Shown piece after piece: positions 18,250 through 26,458 of a stretch of 64,000 bases of DNA. The translations under genes were made by a program, and so were the position numbers. Numbering within the stretch: position 1 is the stretch's first letter; the number at the start of each line of letters is the position of its first letter. Under the pieces are notes generated by a model that saw only the letters and a list, made by a program, of their open reading frames with translations, did not search any database and was not told where the DNA came from. The stretch spans positions 1,178,001 to 1,242,000 of the forward strand of contig NZ_CP011868.1 of NCBI RefSeq assembly GCF_001294645.1, written 5' to 3'. Origin of the DNA: Pseudonocardia sp. HH130629-09 (GTDB taxonomy: Bacteria > Actinomycetota > Actinomycetes > Mycobacteriales > Pseudonocardiaceae).

Positions 18250-19976
18250 GGGATCGACCGCAGGTTGCTGCGCGCCAGCTCGACCATCCTCCCGACGCCG
18301 CCGTCGAGCACCGTGCGGGTCGCGGCGAGGGCGAACCCGCGGACCTGCGCGGCGGTGATGTGCGGCGGGATGGACAGCGCGTTCGGGTCGGTGCGCACGT
18401 CGACCAGCGCCGGGCCGCGGTGGTCCAGCGCCCGGCGCAGCGCGGCGCGCACGTCCGACGGGTCGTCGACGGCCTCGGCGTACAGGCCGGCGGCGCGGGC
18501 GATCCCGGCCAGGTCGGCCGGGCCGTGGTCGGTCTGGAACGACGGGTAGCCCGCGACCATCATCTCCAGCCGGATCATGCCCAGCGACCCGTTGTTGAAC
18601 GCGACGACGGTCAGCGGCAGGTCGTGCTCGGCCGCGGTCAGCAGCTCGCCGAGCAGCATGGTCAGCCCGCCGTCGCCGGACAGGGACACGACCTGGCGGT
18701 CCGGGTACGCGAACTGCGCACCGATCGCGTGCGGCAGGGCGTTGGCCATCGTCCCGTGCCGGTAGGAGCCGATGATCCGGCGCCGGCCGTTGGGGGACAG
18801 GTAGCGCGCCGCCCACACGTTGCACATGCCGGTGTCAACGGTGGCGATCGCGTCCTCGGCCATCTCCTCGTCGAGGACCGCCGCGACGTGCTCGGGGTGG
18901 ATCGGGCGCAGGTCGGAGACCTTACGGGTGTAGGCGCCGACGACCTTCTCCAGCGCCTCCGCGTGCTTGCGCAGCATCCGGTCGAGGAAGGAGCGGTCGG
19001 TCTTCTCCGCGATCCGCGGCAGCAGCGCGTCCAGGGTGGACGCGGCGTCGCCGTGCACGCCCAGCTCCAGCAGGGTGCGACGCCCGAGGCGTGCGGGGTC
19101 GACGTCGATCTGCACGGTGCCGCGCTGGGGCAGGAACGAGTCGTAGGGGAAGTCGGTGCCGATCAGGATCAGCAGGTCGGCCTCGTGCGTCGCCTCGTAG
19201 CAGGCGCCGTAGCCGAGGAGTCCGGACATGCCCACGTCGTAGGGGTTGTCGTACTGGATCCACTCCTTGCCGCGCAGCGAGTGGCCGATCGGTGCCTTCA
19301 CCCTGTCGGCGAGTGCGAGCACCTGCTCGCGGGCGCGCTCGATGCCGGCCCCGACGAACAGCGTCACGGTGTCCGCGGCGTCGACGAGCCGGGCCAGCTC
19401 GGCCACCTGCTCCTCGGACGGTCGCACGACGCCGGTGGGCGGGGACAGGTGCGAGGAGCCGGTGTCGTTCGGGGCGTCGAGCGCGCTGACGTCGCCCGGC
19501 AGGACCAGCACCGAGACGTCGGACTCGGCGAGCGCGGTCTGCATCGCGATCCGCTGCATCCGCGGCATCTGCTCGGGCCGCGAGATCAGCTCGCAGTACG
19601 CCGAGCACTCGGTGAACAGCCGTTCCGGGTGGGTCTCCTGGAAGTAGCCGGTGCCGATCTGGACCGACGGGATGTGCGAGGCGATCGCCAGCACCGGTGC
19701 ACCGGTGCGGTGGGCGTCCATCAGACCCTGGATCAGATGCGTGTTGCCGGGGCCGCAGCTGCCGGCGCAGACCGCGAGCCGCCCGGTGAGCTGGGCCTCC
19801 GCCGCGGCCGCGAGCGCCGCGGCCTCCTCGTTGTGCACGTGCACCCACCGGATGCGGCCGTCGCGGCGGATCGCGTCCGCGATCGGGTTGAGGCTGTCGC
19901 CCACCAGGCCGTAGATCCGTTCGACGCCGGCCTGGTGCAGCAGCTCGATCATCTGGTCGGCCACGGTGCGGCCCAT
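18240..19976 (-). CDS. poxB: pyruvate dehydrogenase (quinone)-like ThDP enzyme
   Basis: This is a 578-residue three-domain ThDP enzyme. The N-terminal PYR domain carries the catalytic Glu region VHNEEAAALAAAAEA, the middle domain is Rossmann-like, and the C-terminal PP domain carries the ThDP motif SGDGGLTMLLGE ending in NNGSLG. Sequence such as GSCGPGNTHLIQGLMDA and HIPSVQIGTGYFQETHP is typical of PoxB, which oxidatively decarboxylates pyruvate to acetate and CO2, passing electrons to quinone at the membrane. Acetolactate synthase is a less likely alternative. I chose ATG 19976 because upstream codons lack family sequence. Confidence 0.88.
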   Translation of the reverse strand: MGRTVADQMIELLHQAGVERIYGLVGDSLNPIADAIRRDGRIRWVHVHNEEAAALAAAAEAQLTGRLAVCAGSCGPGNTHLIQGLMDAHRTGAPVLAIASHIPSVQIGTGYFQETHPERLFTECSAYCELISRPEQMPRMQRIAMQTALAESDVSVLVLPGDVSALDAPNDTGSSHLSPPTGVVRPSEEQVAELARLVDAADTVTLFVGAGIERAREQVLALADRVKAPIGHSLRGKEWIQYDNPYDVGMSGLLGYGACYEATHEADLLILIGTDFPYDSFLPQRGTVQIDVDPARLGRRTLLELGVHGDAASTLDALLPRIAEKTDRSFLDRMLRKHAEALEKVVGAYTRKVSDLRPIHPEHVAAVLDEEMAEDAIATVDTGMCNVWAARYLSPNGRRRIIGSYRHGTMANALPHAIGAQFAYPDRQVVSLSGDGGLTMLLGELLTAAEHDLPLTVVAFNNGSLGMIRLEMMVAGYPSFQTDHGPADLAGIARAAGLYAEAVDDPSDVRAALRRALDHRGPALVDVRTDPNALSIPPHITAAQVRGFALAATRTVLDGGVGRMVELARSNLRSIPRP

Positions 19977-20172
19977 GTCGTCCTCCTCGCGCTCGGGTGC
20001 GAGAGCCGTGTTCCCTCTCCGGCGCCGGGCCGAACCGTTCCGGCGTGTGACGGTCCCCGCGTACCGCCCGGCGCACGGCAGGTCACGAATCGGGCATCGG
20101 AATCGATTCCCGCGCTGCGGAACCATCCGGGCGTGAGTACTTTCCCCTCACATTCCTGGGAGGGGACGCGAA

Positions 20173-20328
20173 ATGATCATTCTTGGTCTGATCCTGCTGC
20201 TGGTGGGCTATTTCACCGGTATCCCCATTCTCTACTACCTCGGCGGCCTGCTGGTGATCGTCGGTGTGGTCCTGCTGATCCTGGGGGCGATCGGACGTCC
20301 GGTGGGAGGGCGCAAGGCCTGGTTCTGA
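20173..20328 (+). CDS. DUF6131-like small hydrophobic membrane protein
   Basis: The protein has 51 residues. It is almost one long hydrophobic stretch, MIILGLILLLVGYFTGIPIL followed by a second helix LLVIVGVVLLILGAIG, and ends in GRPVGGRKAWF. This pattern is shared by small actinobacterial proteins known as DUF6131. GGGAGGGG lies upstream of the ATG. The role is unknown; the gene family is often linked to envelope stress, but that is not visible here. A palindromic terminator follows 2 bases after the stop. Confidence 0.75.
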   Translation: MIILGLILLLVGYFTGIPILYYLGGLLVIVGVVLLILGAIGRPVGGRKAWF

Positions 20329-20329
20329 C

Positions 20330-20345
20330 CGGGCCGGCCGGCCCG
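20330..20345 (+). terminator. 16-bp palindrome after the micro-protein gene
   Basis: CGGGCCGG is followed directly by CCGGCCCG. It begins 2 bases after the stop codon of the DUF6131-like gene and is probably its terminator. Confidence 0.5.
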
Positions 20346-20479
20346 CCGCGGAAACCCGCGGACCGGGCGACGGCCGGCGTCGCCGCATTTGCCGCGGGGG
20401 TGCGTGTCCGGGAGACCGGAAACGCATCCCCGCGGTGTGTCGTGGCGAAAAGATCACCGGAGGGTCGGATTCCGGGAAT

Positions 20480-20644
20480 GAGCCTTTTTCAACCTGACCA
20501 GCGAGCTTCTGCGTCAGGAGATCGCGAAGGTTGCAGCGCAACTGCTCTGACCACAGCTGCACAGGTCACCGGCTCGCTAGCTCGGCGTCTGCACCCACAC
20601 AACCAGGCCCCTGAGCTGCCGGAACGGCAGGTTGAAAAAGGCTC
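20480..20644. mobile_element. 165-bp MITE-like element with 17-bp terminal inverted repeats
   Basis: GAGCCTTTTTCAACCTG (20480-20496) recurs as its exact reverse complement at 20628-20644. AAT flanks both ends (20477-20479 and 20645-20647) as a 3-bp target-site duplication. The 131-base interior has no convincing gene. The element sits in the 367-base gap between the micro-protein gene and the chorismate mutase gene, ending about 50 bases before the latter's start. A 3-bp duplication with GAG-starting ends recalls IS5-family relatives, but the mobilising transposase is not in this window. Confidence 0.8.
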
Positions 20645-20695
20645 AATGTCGCGGGCGGCGGGGGGCGCGACCGCTGCGGTCGTAGGCTCGCCGCT

Positions 20696-21295
20696 GTGAT
20701 CGGCAGACGCGGTACCGCACTGGCCGGGGCCGTCCTGGCCCTGGGACTGCTGGCCGGGTGCGGCGACCAGCCCCTCCCGCTGACCGAGGGCCCGCCCGGC
20801 GCGTCCCCGGCCGACGGGCTCATCCGGATCGTGGAGCTGTCCGCGCAGCGCGCCCGGATCTCGGACCAGGTGGCCGCGGCGAAGTTCGGCACCGGAACGG
20901 CCCTCACCGACCCGGCACGGGAGGCGGCCGTCGTCGCCGAGACCCGGGCCGACGCGACCCGCGACGGCGTCGACCCCGACTGGGCGGCCCGGATCGTCGC
21001 CGACCAGATCGCGGCGAGCACCCAGGTGCAGAACGACCTGATCCGGCAGTGGGCCGACCGGCCCGACACCCGTCCCGCGCAGCGGCCCGAGCTGGCCCGG
21101 GTGCGGCCGCAGCTGGACCGGATCGGCGACGAGCTGGTGGCCGCGCTGAAGCCGGCCGCTCCGGCCCGGGCGAACGAGGAGTGCCCGTCGATCCTGGCCC
21201 AGACCGCGGTCGAGCAGGCCCGTGGGCTCGACGAGGTCCACCGCAACGCCCTCGGGCGGTCGCTGAAGTCCGTCTGCGACGGCGCCCCCGGCTGA
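20696..21295 (+). CDS. secreted (lipoprotein) chorismate mutase, AroQ-gamma type
   Basis: The protein has 199 residues. The N-terminal signal ends in the lipobox LLAGC (Cys near residue 21), so it should be lipid-anchored outside the membrane. The mature part is all-helical and follows the secreted chorismate mutase pattern: LIRIVELSAQRARISDQVAAAKF, with LVELAAQRL-like and VAAAKFGTG motifs, the catalytic-region Arg and Lys, and a Cys pair (ECPS and SVCDG). It would convert chorismate to prephenate outside the cytoplasm, a known but unexplained actinobacterial trait. GTG start. A MITE lies immediately upstream. Confidence 0.8.
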   Translation: MIGRRGTALAGAVLALGLLAGCGDQPLPLTEGPPGASPADGLIRIVELSAQRARISDQVAAAKFGTGTALTDPAREAAVVAETRADATRDGVDPDWAARIVADQIAASTQVQNDLIRQWADRPDTRPAQRPELARVRPQLDRIGDELVAALKPAAPARANEECPSILAQTAVEQARGLDEVHRNALGRSLKSVCDGAPG

Positions 21296-21337
21296 TCCGT
21301 CCCGTGTGACGGTGCCGTTTCCGCTCGTCGCAAGGTA

Positions 21338-21368
21338 TTGCGTATTCGGATAGTACGTGCTCGGATTA
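21338..21368 (+). promoter_or_regulatory. nic promoter/operator copy 1 (upstream of nicX)
   Basis: A 31-bp element starting TTGCGTATTCGGATAGTACG recurs at 36075-36105 on the opposite strand with a single mismatch. It contains the near-palindrome TATTCGGATA. It ends 25 bases before the nicX start. TTGCGT and GGATTA could serve as -35 and -10 boxes with a 19-base spacer. The copies stand before the two nicotinate operons, so a shared regulator, probably the MarR protein at 36161, is inferred. Confidence 0.75.
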
Positions 21369-21393
21369 ATCGGACGAGACACGGAGGTGCGCG

Positions 21394-22440
21394 ATGGACC
21401 AGAACCTGTTCAACGACATCTGCCTGCAGCAGCTGACGCTGTCGGGCGTGCACGAGGGGGAGACGGTCGTCGTCCTCACCCGGGGCGCGGAACGGACCGA
21501 GTACGCCGACGCCTTCCTCTGGGCGATCCAGAAGCTGGGTGCGACCGGCTACCACATGCGGCTGCCGTCGCCGGCGAGCGCGGGCGGCACCTGGGCGGTC
21601 GGCGATTCCGGCCTGGGCAACATCCCGCTGGCCGTGGACGCGCTCAAGGCCGCGGACATGGTCGTGGACTGCACGTTCCTGCTGTTCAGTGCCGAGCAGT
21701 TCGCGATCCAGGACGCGGGTACCCGCATCCTCACCGCGGTCGAGCCGCCCGAGCTGCTGGCCCGGCTGATGCCGACCACCGAGCTGCGCGAGCGCGTCGA
21801 GACCGGCGCGGACCTGCTGGCCAAGGCGTCGACCATGTGGATCACCAGCCCGCACGGCACCGACGTCACCTACCGGCTCGGCATGTACCCGACGATGAGC
21901 GAGTACGGCTACACCGACATCCCCGGCCGCTGGGACCACTGGCCGGCCGCGTTCGTGTTCACCGGCGGTGCCGACGACGGCGTCGACGGGAAGATCGTCC
22001 TCGCTCCCGGCGACGTGCTGCTGCCGTTCAACACCTACGTGCAGACCCCGGTCGAGATCACCATCGAGGAGGGCTTCATCCGCGACATCCGCGGTGGCGC
22101 GGGCTCCTCCGGGCTCGACGCGGACCTGCTGCGCTCCTACATCGAGAGCTTCGACGACCCGCGCGGCTACGGCATGAGCCACGTCGGCTGGGGTCTCGAC
22201 GAGCGCGCCCACTGGCACGGCCTGACCCAGTTCGGCGGCGGCATGGGCATGGAGCTGCGCAGCTTCTACGGCAACGTCATGTTCTCGATCGGTCCGAACA
22301 ACGAGCTCGGCGGCCCGAACGACACCGCCTGCCACTTCGACATCCCGATGCGCGACAACTCGCTGTTCCTCGACGACGAGCTGATCGTCGACGCCGGGGA
22401 GCTGACCGTCCCGGAGATGCGCCCGGTGGGGAAGCGATGA
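21394..22440 (+). CDS. nicX: 2,5-dihydroxypyridine 5,6-dioxygenase
   Basis: The protein has 348 residues, the usual length for NicX. This iron enzyme cleaves 2,5-dihydroxypyridine to N-formylmaleamate. It has the aminopeptidase M29-like fold. The metal ligands expected from characterised NicX (His, His, Asp) are visible as H in GYGMSHVGWGLDERAHW and as H and D in CHFDIPMRD near residues 310-320. GGAGGT lies upstream of the ATG. It is the first gene of the left nic operon behind promoter copy 1, and nicE overlaps its stop by 4 bases. Confidence 0.9.
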   Translation: MDQNLFNDICLQQLTLSGVHEGETVVVLTRGAERTEYADAFLWAIQKLGATGYHMRLPSPASAGGTWAVGDSGLGNIPLAVDALKAADMVVDCTFLLFSAEQFAIQDAGTRILTAVEPPELLARLMPTTELRERVETGADLLAKASTMWITSPHGTDVTYRLGMYPTMSEYGYTDIPGRWDHWPAAFVFTGGADDGVDGKIVLAPGDVLLPFNTYVQTPVEITIEEGFIRDIRGGAGSSGLDADLLRSYIESFDDPRGYGMSHVGWGLDERAHWHGLTQFGGGMGMELRSFYGNVMFSIGPNNELGGPNDTACHFDIPMRDNSLFLDDELIVDAGELTVPEMRPVGKR

Positions 22441-23183
22441 CCGACCACCACGTGGGGATGATCGTCCCGAGCTCGAACCTCACGATGGAGACCGAGCTCC
22501 CGCGGATGCTGCGCGCCCGCGAGGACGTGCTGCCCGACGACCGGTTCGTCTTCCACGCGGCGCGGGCCCGGATGCAGCACGTGACGCCCGAGCAGCTGCG
22601 GGCGATGAACGCCCAGGCCCGGCGGGCCGCGGCCGAGCTGGCCGACGCCCGCCCGGACGTCGTCGCGACCGCCTGCCTGGTGGCGATCATGGCGCAGGGC
22701 CCTGGCTACCACTGCACCGCCGAGGACGACATCACCGCTGCGCTGCGGGCCGAGGGCTCCGAGGCGCCCGTCGTCTCCAGCGCGGGGGCGCTGCTGTCGG
22801 GGATCGCCGCGCTCGGGGCGCAGCGGGTCGCGATCATCACGCCGTACCTGGAGCCGCTGACGAAGGCGGTCGTGGACTACCTCGAGGACGCGGGGGTGCG
22901 GGTCGTCGACTCGCTGTCGCTGGAGGTGCCCGACAACCTCGCCGTCGCCCGGCTCGACCCGGCCGACCTGCGCGAGCACTGGCGCAGGCTGGACCTGACC
23001 GGTGCCGACGCGCTGGTGCTCAGCGCGTGCGTGCAGATGCCGTCGCTGCCCTCGATCGAGGCCGTGCAGGAGGACGCGGGGATCCCGGTGCTGTCCGCGG
23101 CCACCGCGACGGCGCACCGCATCCTCACCGAGCTCGGGCTGGAGCCGCGGGTGCCCGGGGCGGGGGCGCTGCTCGCCGGCTGA
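22437..23183 (+). CDS. nicE: maleate cis-trans isomerase
   Basis: The protein has 248 residues of the Asp/Glu racemase superfamily. The family start GMIVPSSNLTMETELPRML is present, and the two catalytic cysteines are visible in ATACLVAIMAQG (about residue 80) and LSACVQMPSLPS (about residue 198). It converts maleate to fumarate, the last step of nicotinate catabolism, which feeds the TCA cycle. The ATG overlaps the nicX stop (ATGA), so translation is coupled. A terminator hairpin begins 2 bases after the stop. Confidence 0.92.
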   Translation: MTDHHVGMIVPSSNLTMETELPRMLRAREDVLPDDRFVFHAARARMQHVTPEQLRAMNAQARRAAAELADARPDVVATACLVAIMAQGPGYHCTAEDDITAALRAEGSEAPVVSSAGALLSGIAALGAQRVAIITPYLEPLTKAVVDYLEDAGVRVVDSLSLEVPDNLAVARLDPADLREHWRRLDLTGADALVLSACVQMPSLPSIEAVQEDAGIPVLSAATATAHRILTELGLEPRVPGAGALLAG

Positions 23184-23184
23184 G

Positions 23185-23209
23185 CCCGTGTGCCGCACCG
23201 GCACACGGG
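23185..23209 (+). terminator. terminator of the nicXE operon
   Basis: CCCGTGTGCCG (23185-23195) and CGGCACACGGG (23199-23209) form a perfect 11-bp stem with a 3-base loop, followed by TCTCTGT. It separates nicXE from the GntR cassette. Confidence 0.75.
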
Positions 23210-23285
23210 TCTCTGTCGTGTCCGCGGCCCGATCACGAGATCGGGACCGGTGCCGACGTGGGGGTAGACGGGGGCGCCGTGCTGC

Positions 23286-23304
23286 TGTACATGTTTGTAC
23301 ATGT
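23286..23304. promoter_or_regulatory. GntR autoregulatory operator, tandem TGTACATGT
   Basis: TGTACATGT occurs at 23286-23294 and again at 23296-23304, one helical turn apart, each containing the palindrome TGTACA. The second copy covers the ATG of the GntR gene (23301). Binding there would block both initiation steps, so tight autoregulation of the cassette is inferred. Confidence 0.6.
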
Positions 23305-24005
23305 CTGAACAGGGTGGCCGCTCCAAGAGGGCGCGCCTCGTCGAGGACCTCGCCGGGCGGATCCGCTCCGGCCGGTTGCCGAACGGTGAACAGCTCCCGG
23401 GGGAGAACCAGCTCGCCCGCACCTACGCCGTCTCCCGCGGCACGGTCCGCAGCGCGTTGGCCGAGCTCGCGCGGCGCGACCTCATCACCACCGAGACCGG
23501 TGTCGGCTCGTTCGTCACCTTCGACGGGTCGCCCCTGGACCAGCGGCTCGGCTGGGCGCAGGCGTTCGCCGCGTCCGGCGCGGCCGTCCGCACCGAGCTG
23601 CTCGGCATCGCCGCGGGCGGCGACCCCGGTCCCACCGGGTACGAGGGGCCGCTGGTCACCGTGCGCCGGCTGCGGCGGGCCGGGTCCGTCCCGGTCTCGC
23701 TGGAGACCGCCTCGCTGCCCGCCACCGGTGACCTCGCCCGGCTCCCGGAGACCGGTCTCGTCGACGGCTCGATCACCGCCACCTTCGCCGCGGCGGGCCT
23801 GCTCGGCGTCGCGGGGGAGCAGTGGATCTCGGTCGCCCCGCTCGACACCGCCGACGCCGTCACCCTCGAACGCGAGCCCGGCGAGCTGTTCCTGCGCGCC
23901 GTCCGGGTCACCCGCGACGCCCGCGGCGGGCTCGTCGAGCACGTCGTCAGCCTGCTGGATCCGCAGCGCTTCCGGTTCCACCTCGGGTTCGGGGAGCAGC
24001 GGTGA
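23301..24005 (+). CDS. GntR/HutC-family regulator with UTRA domain
   Basis: The protein has 234 residues. An N-terminal winged HTH (about residues 8-75, GEQLPGENQLARTYAVSRGTVRSALAELARR) is followed by a UTRA ligand-binding domain (LVTVRRLRRAGSVPVSLETASLP and later RDARGGLVEHVVSLLDP). HutC/YegW-type proteins sense small molecules. It heads the four-gene cassette and overlaps the next gene by 4 bases. I chose ATG 23301 over an upstream TTG because it follows family length and sits inside the tandem operator. It is analogous to E. coli yegW. Confidence 0.9.
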   Translation: MSEQGGRSKRARLVEDLAGRIRSGRLPNGEQLPGENQLARTYAVSRGTVRSALAELARRDLITTETGVGSFVTFDGSPLDQRLGWAQAFAASGAAVRTELLGIAAGGDPGPTGYEGPLVTVRRLRRAGSVPVSLETASLPATGDLARLPETGLVDGSITATFAAAGLLGVAGEQWISVAPLDTADAVTLEREPGELFLRAVRVTRDARGGLVEHVVSLLDPQRFRFHLGFGEQR

Positions 24006-25003
24006 AAGACCCGCACGACCGCGCCATGGGCGCGCTGCTCGGCCTCGCCGTCGGCGACGCCCTCGGGATGCCCACCCAGTCGCTGTCCCGGGCCGCGATC
24101 ACCGAGCGCTACGGCGTCGTCGACCGGCTCCTCGACGGCGCCGACGACCAGCCGATCGCCCCGAAGCTCCCGGCAGGCACCGTCACCGACGACACCGAGC
24201 AGGCGCTGCTGCTCGCCCGGATCCTGCTCGACCACGGGGGCCACGTCCCGGCCCGGGTGTTCGCCGGTGCCCTGGAGGCGTGGGAGCAGGACATGATCCG
24301 GCGCGGGTCGCTGGACCTGCTCGGCCCGTCCACCCGCCGGGCCCTGACCCGGCTCGCGGACGGTGAGCCGCCGGAGCTCGCGGGCCGCGACGGCGTCACC
24401 AACGGCGCCGCGATGCGCGTCGCGCCGGTCGGCATCGCGCACACCGGTCCGCGGCTCCTCGACGCCGTGGTGGAGTCCGCGGTCGTCACCCACCACACCG
24501 CACCCGGGATCGCGGCCGCCGCCGCGGTGGCCGCGGCGGTGTCGGCCGGGGTGTCCGGCGCGGGGCTCCCTGCCGCGCTGGACGCCGCGCTCGACGCCGC
24601 CCGGGCCGGTGCGCGACGTGGCGGCTGGGCGGCGGGCGCCGACGTCGCCGCCCGCCTCGACGTCGCGTTCCGGGTCCTGCCCGGGCTCGACCGCGCCGCG
24701 CTCGCCGACACCGTCGTCGACGTCGTCGGCACCTCGGTCACCGCGACCGAGTCCGTCGTCGCGGCCCTCGGGCTCGCCGCCGCCCTCGGCGACGATCCCC
24801 GGGCCGCGCTGGTCACCGCCGCCTCGCTGGGCGGTGACACCGACACCGTCGCCGCGATCTGCGGCGCGGTCGTCGGAGCGGTGCACGGCGCCGCCGCACT
24901 GCCCGCCGACCTCGTCCGCACCGTTCGCCGGGTCAACGCAGCCCTGCTCGATCCCCTCGACGACGTGGTCGAGGGGCTGCTCCGCCTCCGCCTTCCATCC
25001 TGA
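24002..25003 (+). CDS. ADP-ribosylglycohydrolase (DraG/YegU) family protein
   Basis: The protein has 333 residues. Both dinuclear metal motifs of the family are intact: VTDDTEQALLLARI (about residues 60-73) and GGDTDTVAAICGAVVGA (about residues 278-294). Opening sequence RAMGALLGLAVGDALGMP is also typical. Such enzymes hydrolyse N- or O-glycosidic bonds at ribose C1 of ADP-ribosyl compounds. Here the neighbours are a nucleobase-type permease and a PfkB kinase, so cleavage of a free riboside is more likely than protein de-ADP-ribosylation. The GTG start overlaps the GntR stop. Confidence 0.88.
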   Translation: MKDPHDRAMGALLGLAVGDALGMPTQSLSRAAITERYGVVDRLLDGADDQPIAPKLPAGTVTDDTEQALLLARILLDHGGHVPARVFAGALEAWEQDMIRRGSLDLLGPSTRRALTRLADGEPPELAGRDGVTNGAAMRVAPVGIAHTGPRLLDAVVESAVVTHHTAPGIAAAAAVAAAVSAGVSGAGLPAALDAALDAARAGARRGGWAAGADVAARLDVAFRVLPGLDRAALADTVVDVVGTSVTATESVVAALGLAAALGDDPRAALVTAASLGGDTDTVAAICGAVVGAVHGAAALPADLVRTVRRVNAALLDPLDDVVEGLLRLRLPS

Positions 25004-25015
25004 CAGGAGGCCGAC

Positions 25016-26458
25016 ATGGCCACCAGCACGACCGACACCGGCACCGCCGGGACCGGCACGCTCGAGACCCGCGGCATCGAACCCGTCCCGGTCGCCGAAC
25101 GGCACGGCCGCCCGGGGCAGCTCTTCTGGGTCTGGTTCGCCGCGAACATCTCCATCCTCGGTCTCCCGCTCGGCGCGACGCTGGTCGCCTCCGGGCTGAA
25201 CATCACCCAGGCGGTGATCGCCGCGGTGCTCGGCAGCGTCGGGTCGTTCGCGATCGTCGGCGCCGTCTCGATCGCCGGGCGGCGCGGCGGGGCACCCGGG
25301 CTGACGCTGTCGCGCGCGGTGTTCGGCACCCGCGGCAACATCGGCCCGACCCTGGTGTCGTTGCTGTCGCGGCTGGGCTGGGAGACGGTCAACACCACCA
25401 CGGCCGCGTTCGCGCTGCTGTCGCTGGTCACGATCGTCGCGGGCACCAGCCCGTCGGCGAAGGACCACCCGGTGATCACGATCGTCTGCATCGCGGTGTT
25501 CGTGCTGTGCACGGTGCTCGTCGCCGGGCTGGGGCACGCGGTGCTCGTCGCGGTGCAGCGCTGGGCGACCTGGGTGTTCGGCGCGCTGAACATCGTCGTC
25601 GGCGGGTTCCTGGTCGCCACCGTCGACTGGGCCGCGGTCGCCGCGGCCGCCCCCGCGCTGTCGGGTGCGGTCGTCGCCGCGGTCGGGGTGATCGCGGCGG
25701 GCACCGGCATCGGCTGGGCCAACGCCTCGGCCGACATGTCCCGCTACCAGTCCCCGTCGGTGCGGGCCGGCTCCCTGGTCGCCTCGGCCGCGGCCGGTGC
25801 GGGCATCCCGCTGGTGCTGCTGATCTCGCTGGGCAGCCTGCTCGCCGCCGGTGACCCGACCCTGGCCACCGCCGAGGACCCGGTCGCCGCGATCCGCGAC
25901 CTGCTCCCCGCGTGGATGGCGATCCCGTACCTGGTCGCCGCGTTCGGCGGGCTGCTGCTGTCCAACCACCTGTCGGTCTACTCGGCCGGGCTGACCACGC
26001 TGACCCTGGGCGTGCGGCTGCCGCGGGTGTACGCCGTCGTCGTCGACGTGCTCGTGACCTTCGTCGGCGCGATCTACTTCATGCTGATCGCCGACGGCTT
26101 CTACCCGCCGTTCATCGCCTTCATCAGCGCCCTCGCCGTGCCGATCACCGCCTGGGTCGGGGTGTTCGCCGTCGACATGCTGCGTCGCCGTCACTACGAC
26201 CCGGTGGCTCTGATGGACACCTCGCGCAGCAGCGGCTACTGGTACCGCGGCGGGATCGAGCCGCGGGCGACGGCGGCCTGGGCGCTGGCGATCGTCGTCG
26301 GCTACCTGTTCGCCACCGTCGGGCCGTCGTCGGAGCCGTGGTTCACCGGGCCGCTCGCCGGCACCTGGTTCGGCGAGAACGGGCTGGCCTGGGTGATCAC
26401 CTTCGTCGTCGCGGCCGGGGTGTACGCCGCGCTGGGCGGGGCCCGGGAGCAGCGGTGA
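25016..26458 (+). CDS. NCS1-family permease (cytosine/purine/uracil/thiamine/allantoin type)
   Basis: The protein has 480 residues and about 12 membrane helices. Family sequence includes the N-terminal GIEPVPVAERHGRPGQLFWVWFAANISILGLPLGA, seen as PGQLFWVWFAANIS, and GWANASADMSRYQ in the central substrate region. NCS1 carriers import nucleobases, nucleosides or related heterocycles by cation symport. AGGAGG precedes the ATG, and the kinase gene overlaps the stop by 4 bases. It replaces the MFS nucleoside carrier YegT of the E. coli yegTUVW operon. A pyridine nucleoside or base is a plausible substrate given the surrounding nicotinate genes. Confidence 0.9.
   Translation: MATSTTDTGTAGTGTLETRGIEPVPVAERHGRPGQLFWVWFAANISILGLPLGATLVASGLNITQAVIAAVLGSVGSFAIVGAVSIAGRRGGAPGLTLSRAVFGTRGNIGPTLVSLLSRLGWETVNTTTAAFALLSLVTIVAGTSPSAKDHPVITIVCIAVFVLCTVLVAGLGHAVLVAVQRWATWVFGALNIVVGGFLVATVDWAAVAAAAPALSGAVVAAVGVIAAGTGIGWANASADMSRYQSPSVRAGSLVASAAAGAGIPLVLLISLGSLLAAGDPTLATAEDPVAAIRDLLPAWMAIPYLVAAFGGLLLSNHLSVYSAGLTTLTLGVRLPRVYAVVVDVLVTFVGAIYFMLIADGFYPPFIAFISALAVPITAWVGVFAVDMLRRRHYDPVALMDTSRSSGYWYRGGIEPRATAAWALAIVVGYLFATVGPSSEPWFTGPLAGTWFGENGLAWVITFVVAAGVYAALGGAREQR

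Noticed and set aside
20497..20627. Transposase fragment inside the 165-bp element
   Set aside because: Frames on both strands show no transposase motif, so it is treated as a non-autonomous element.
24002..25003. DraG-type regulation of nitrogenase or toxin-antitoxin ADP-ribosylation
   Set aside because: No ADP-ribosyltransferase (DraT or DarT-like) gene is present, and the permease/kinase context points to metabolite salvage.
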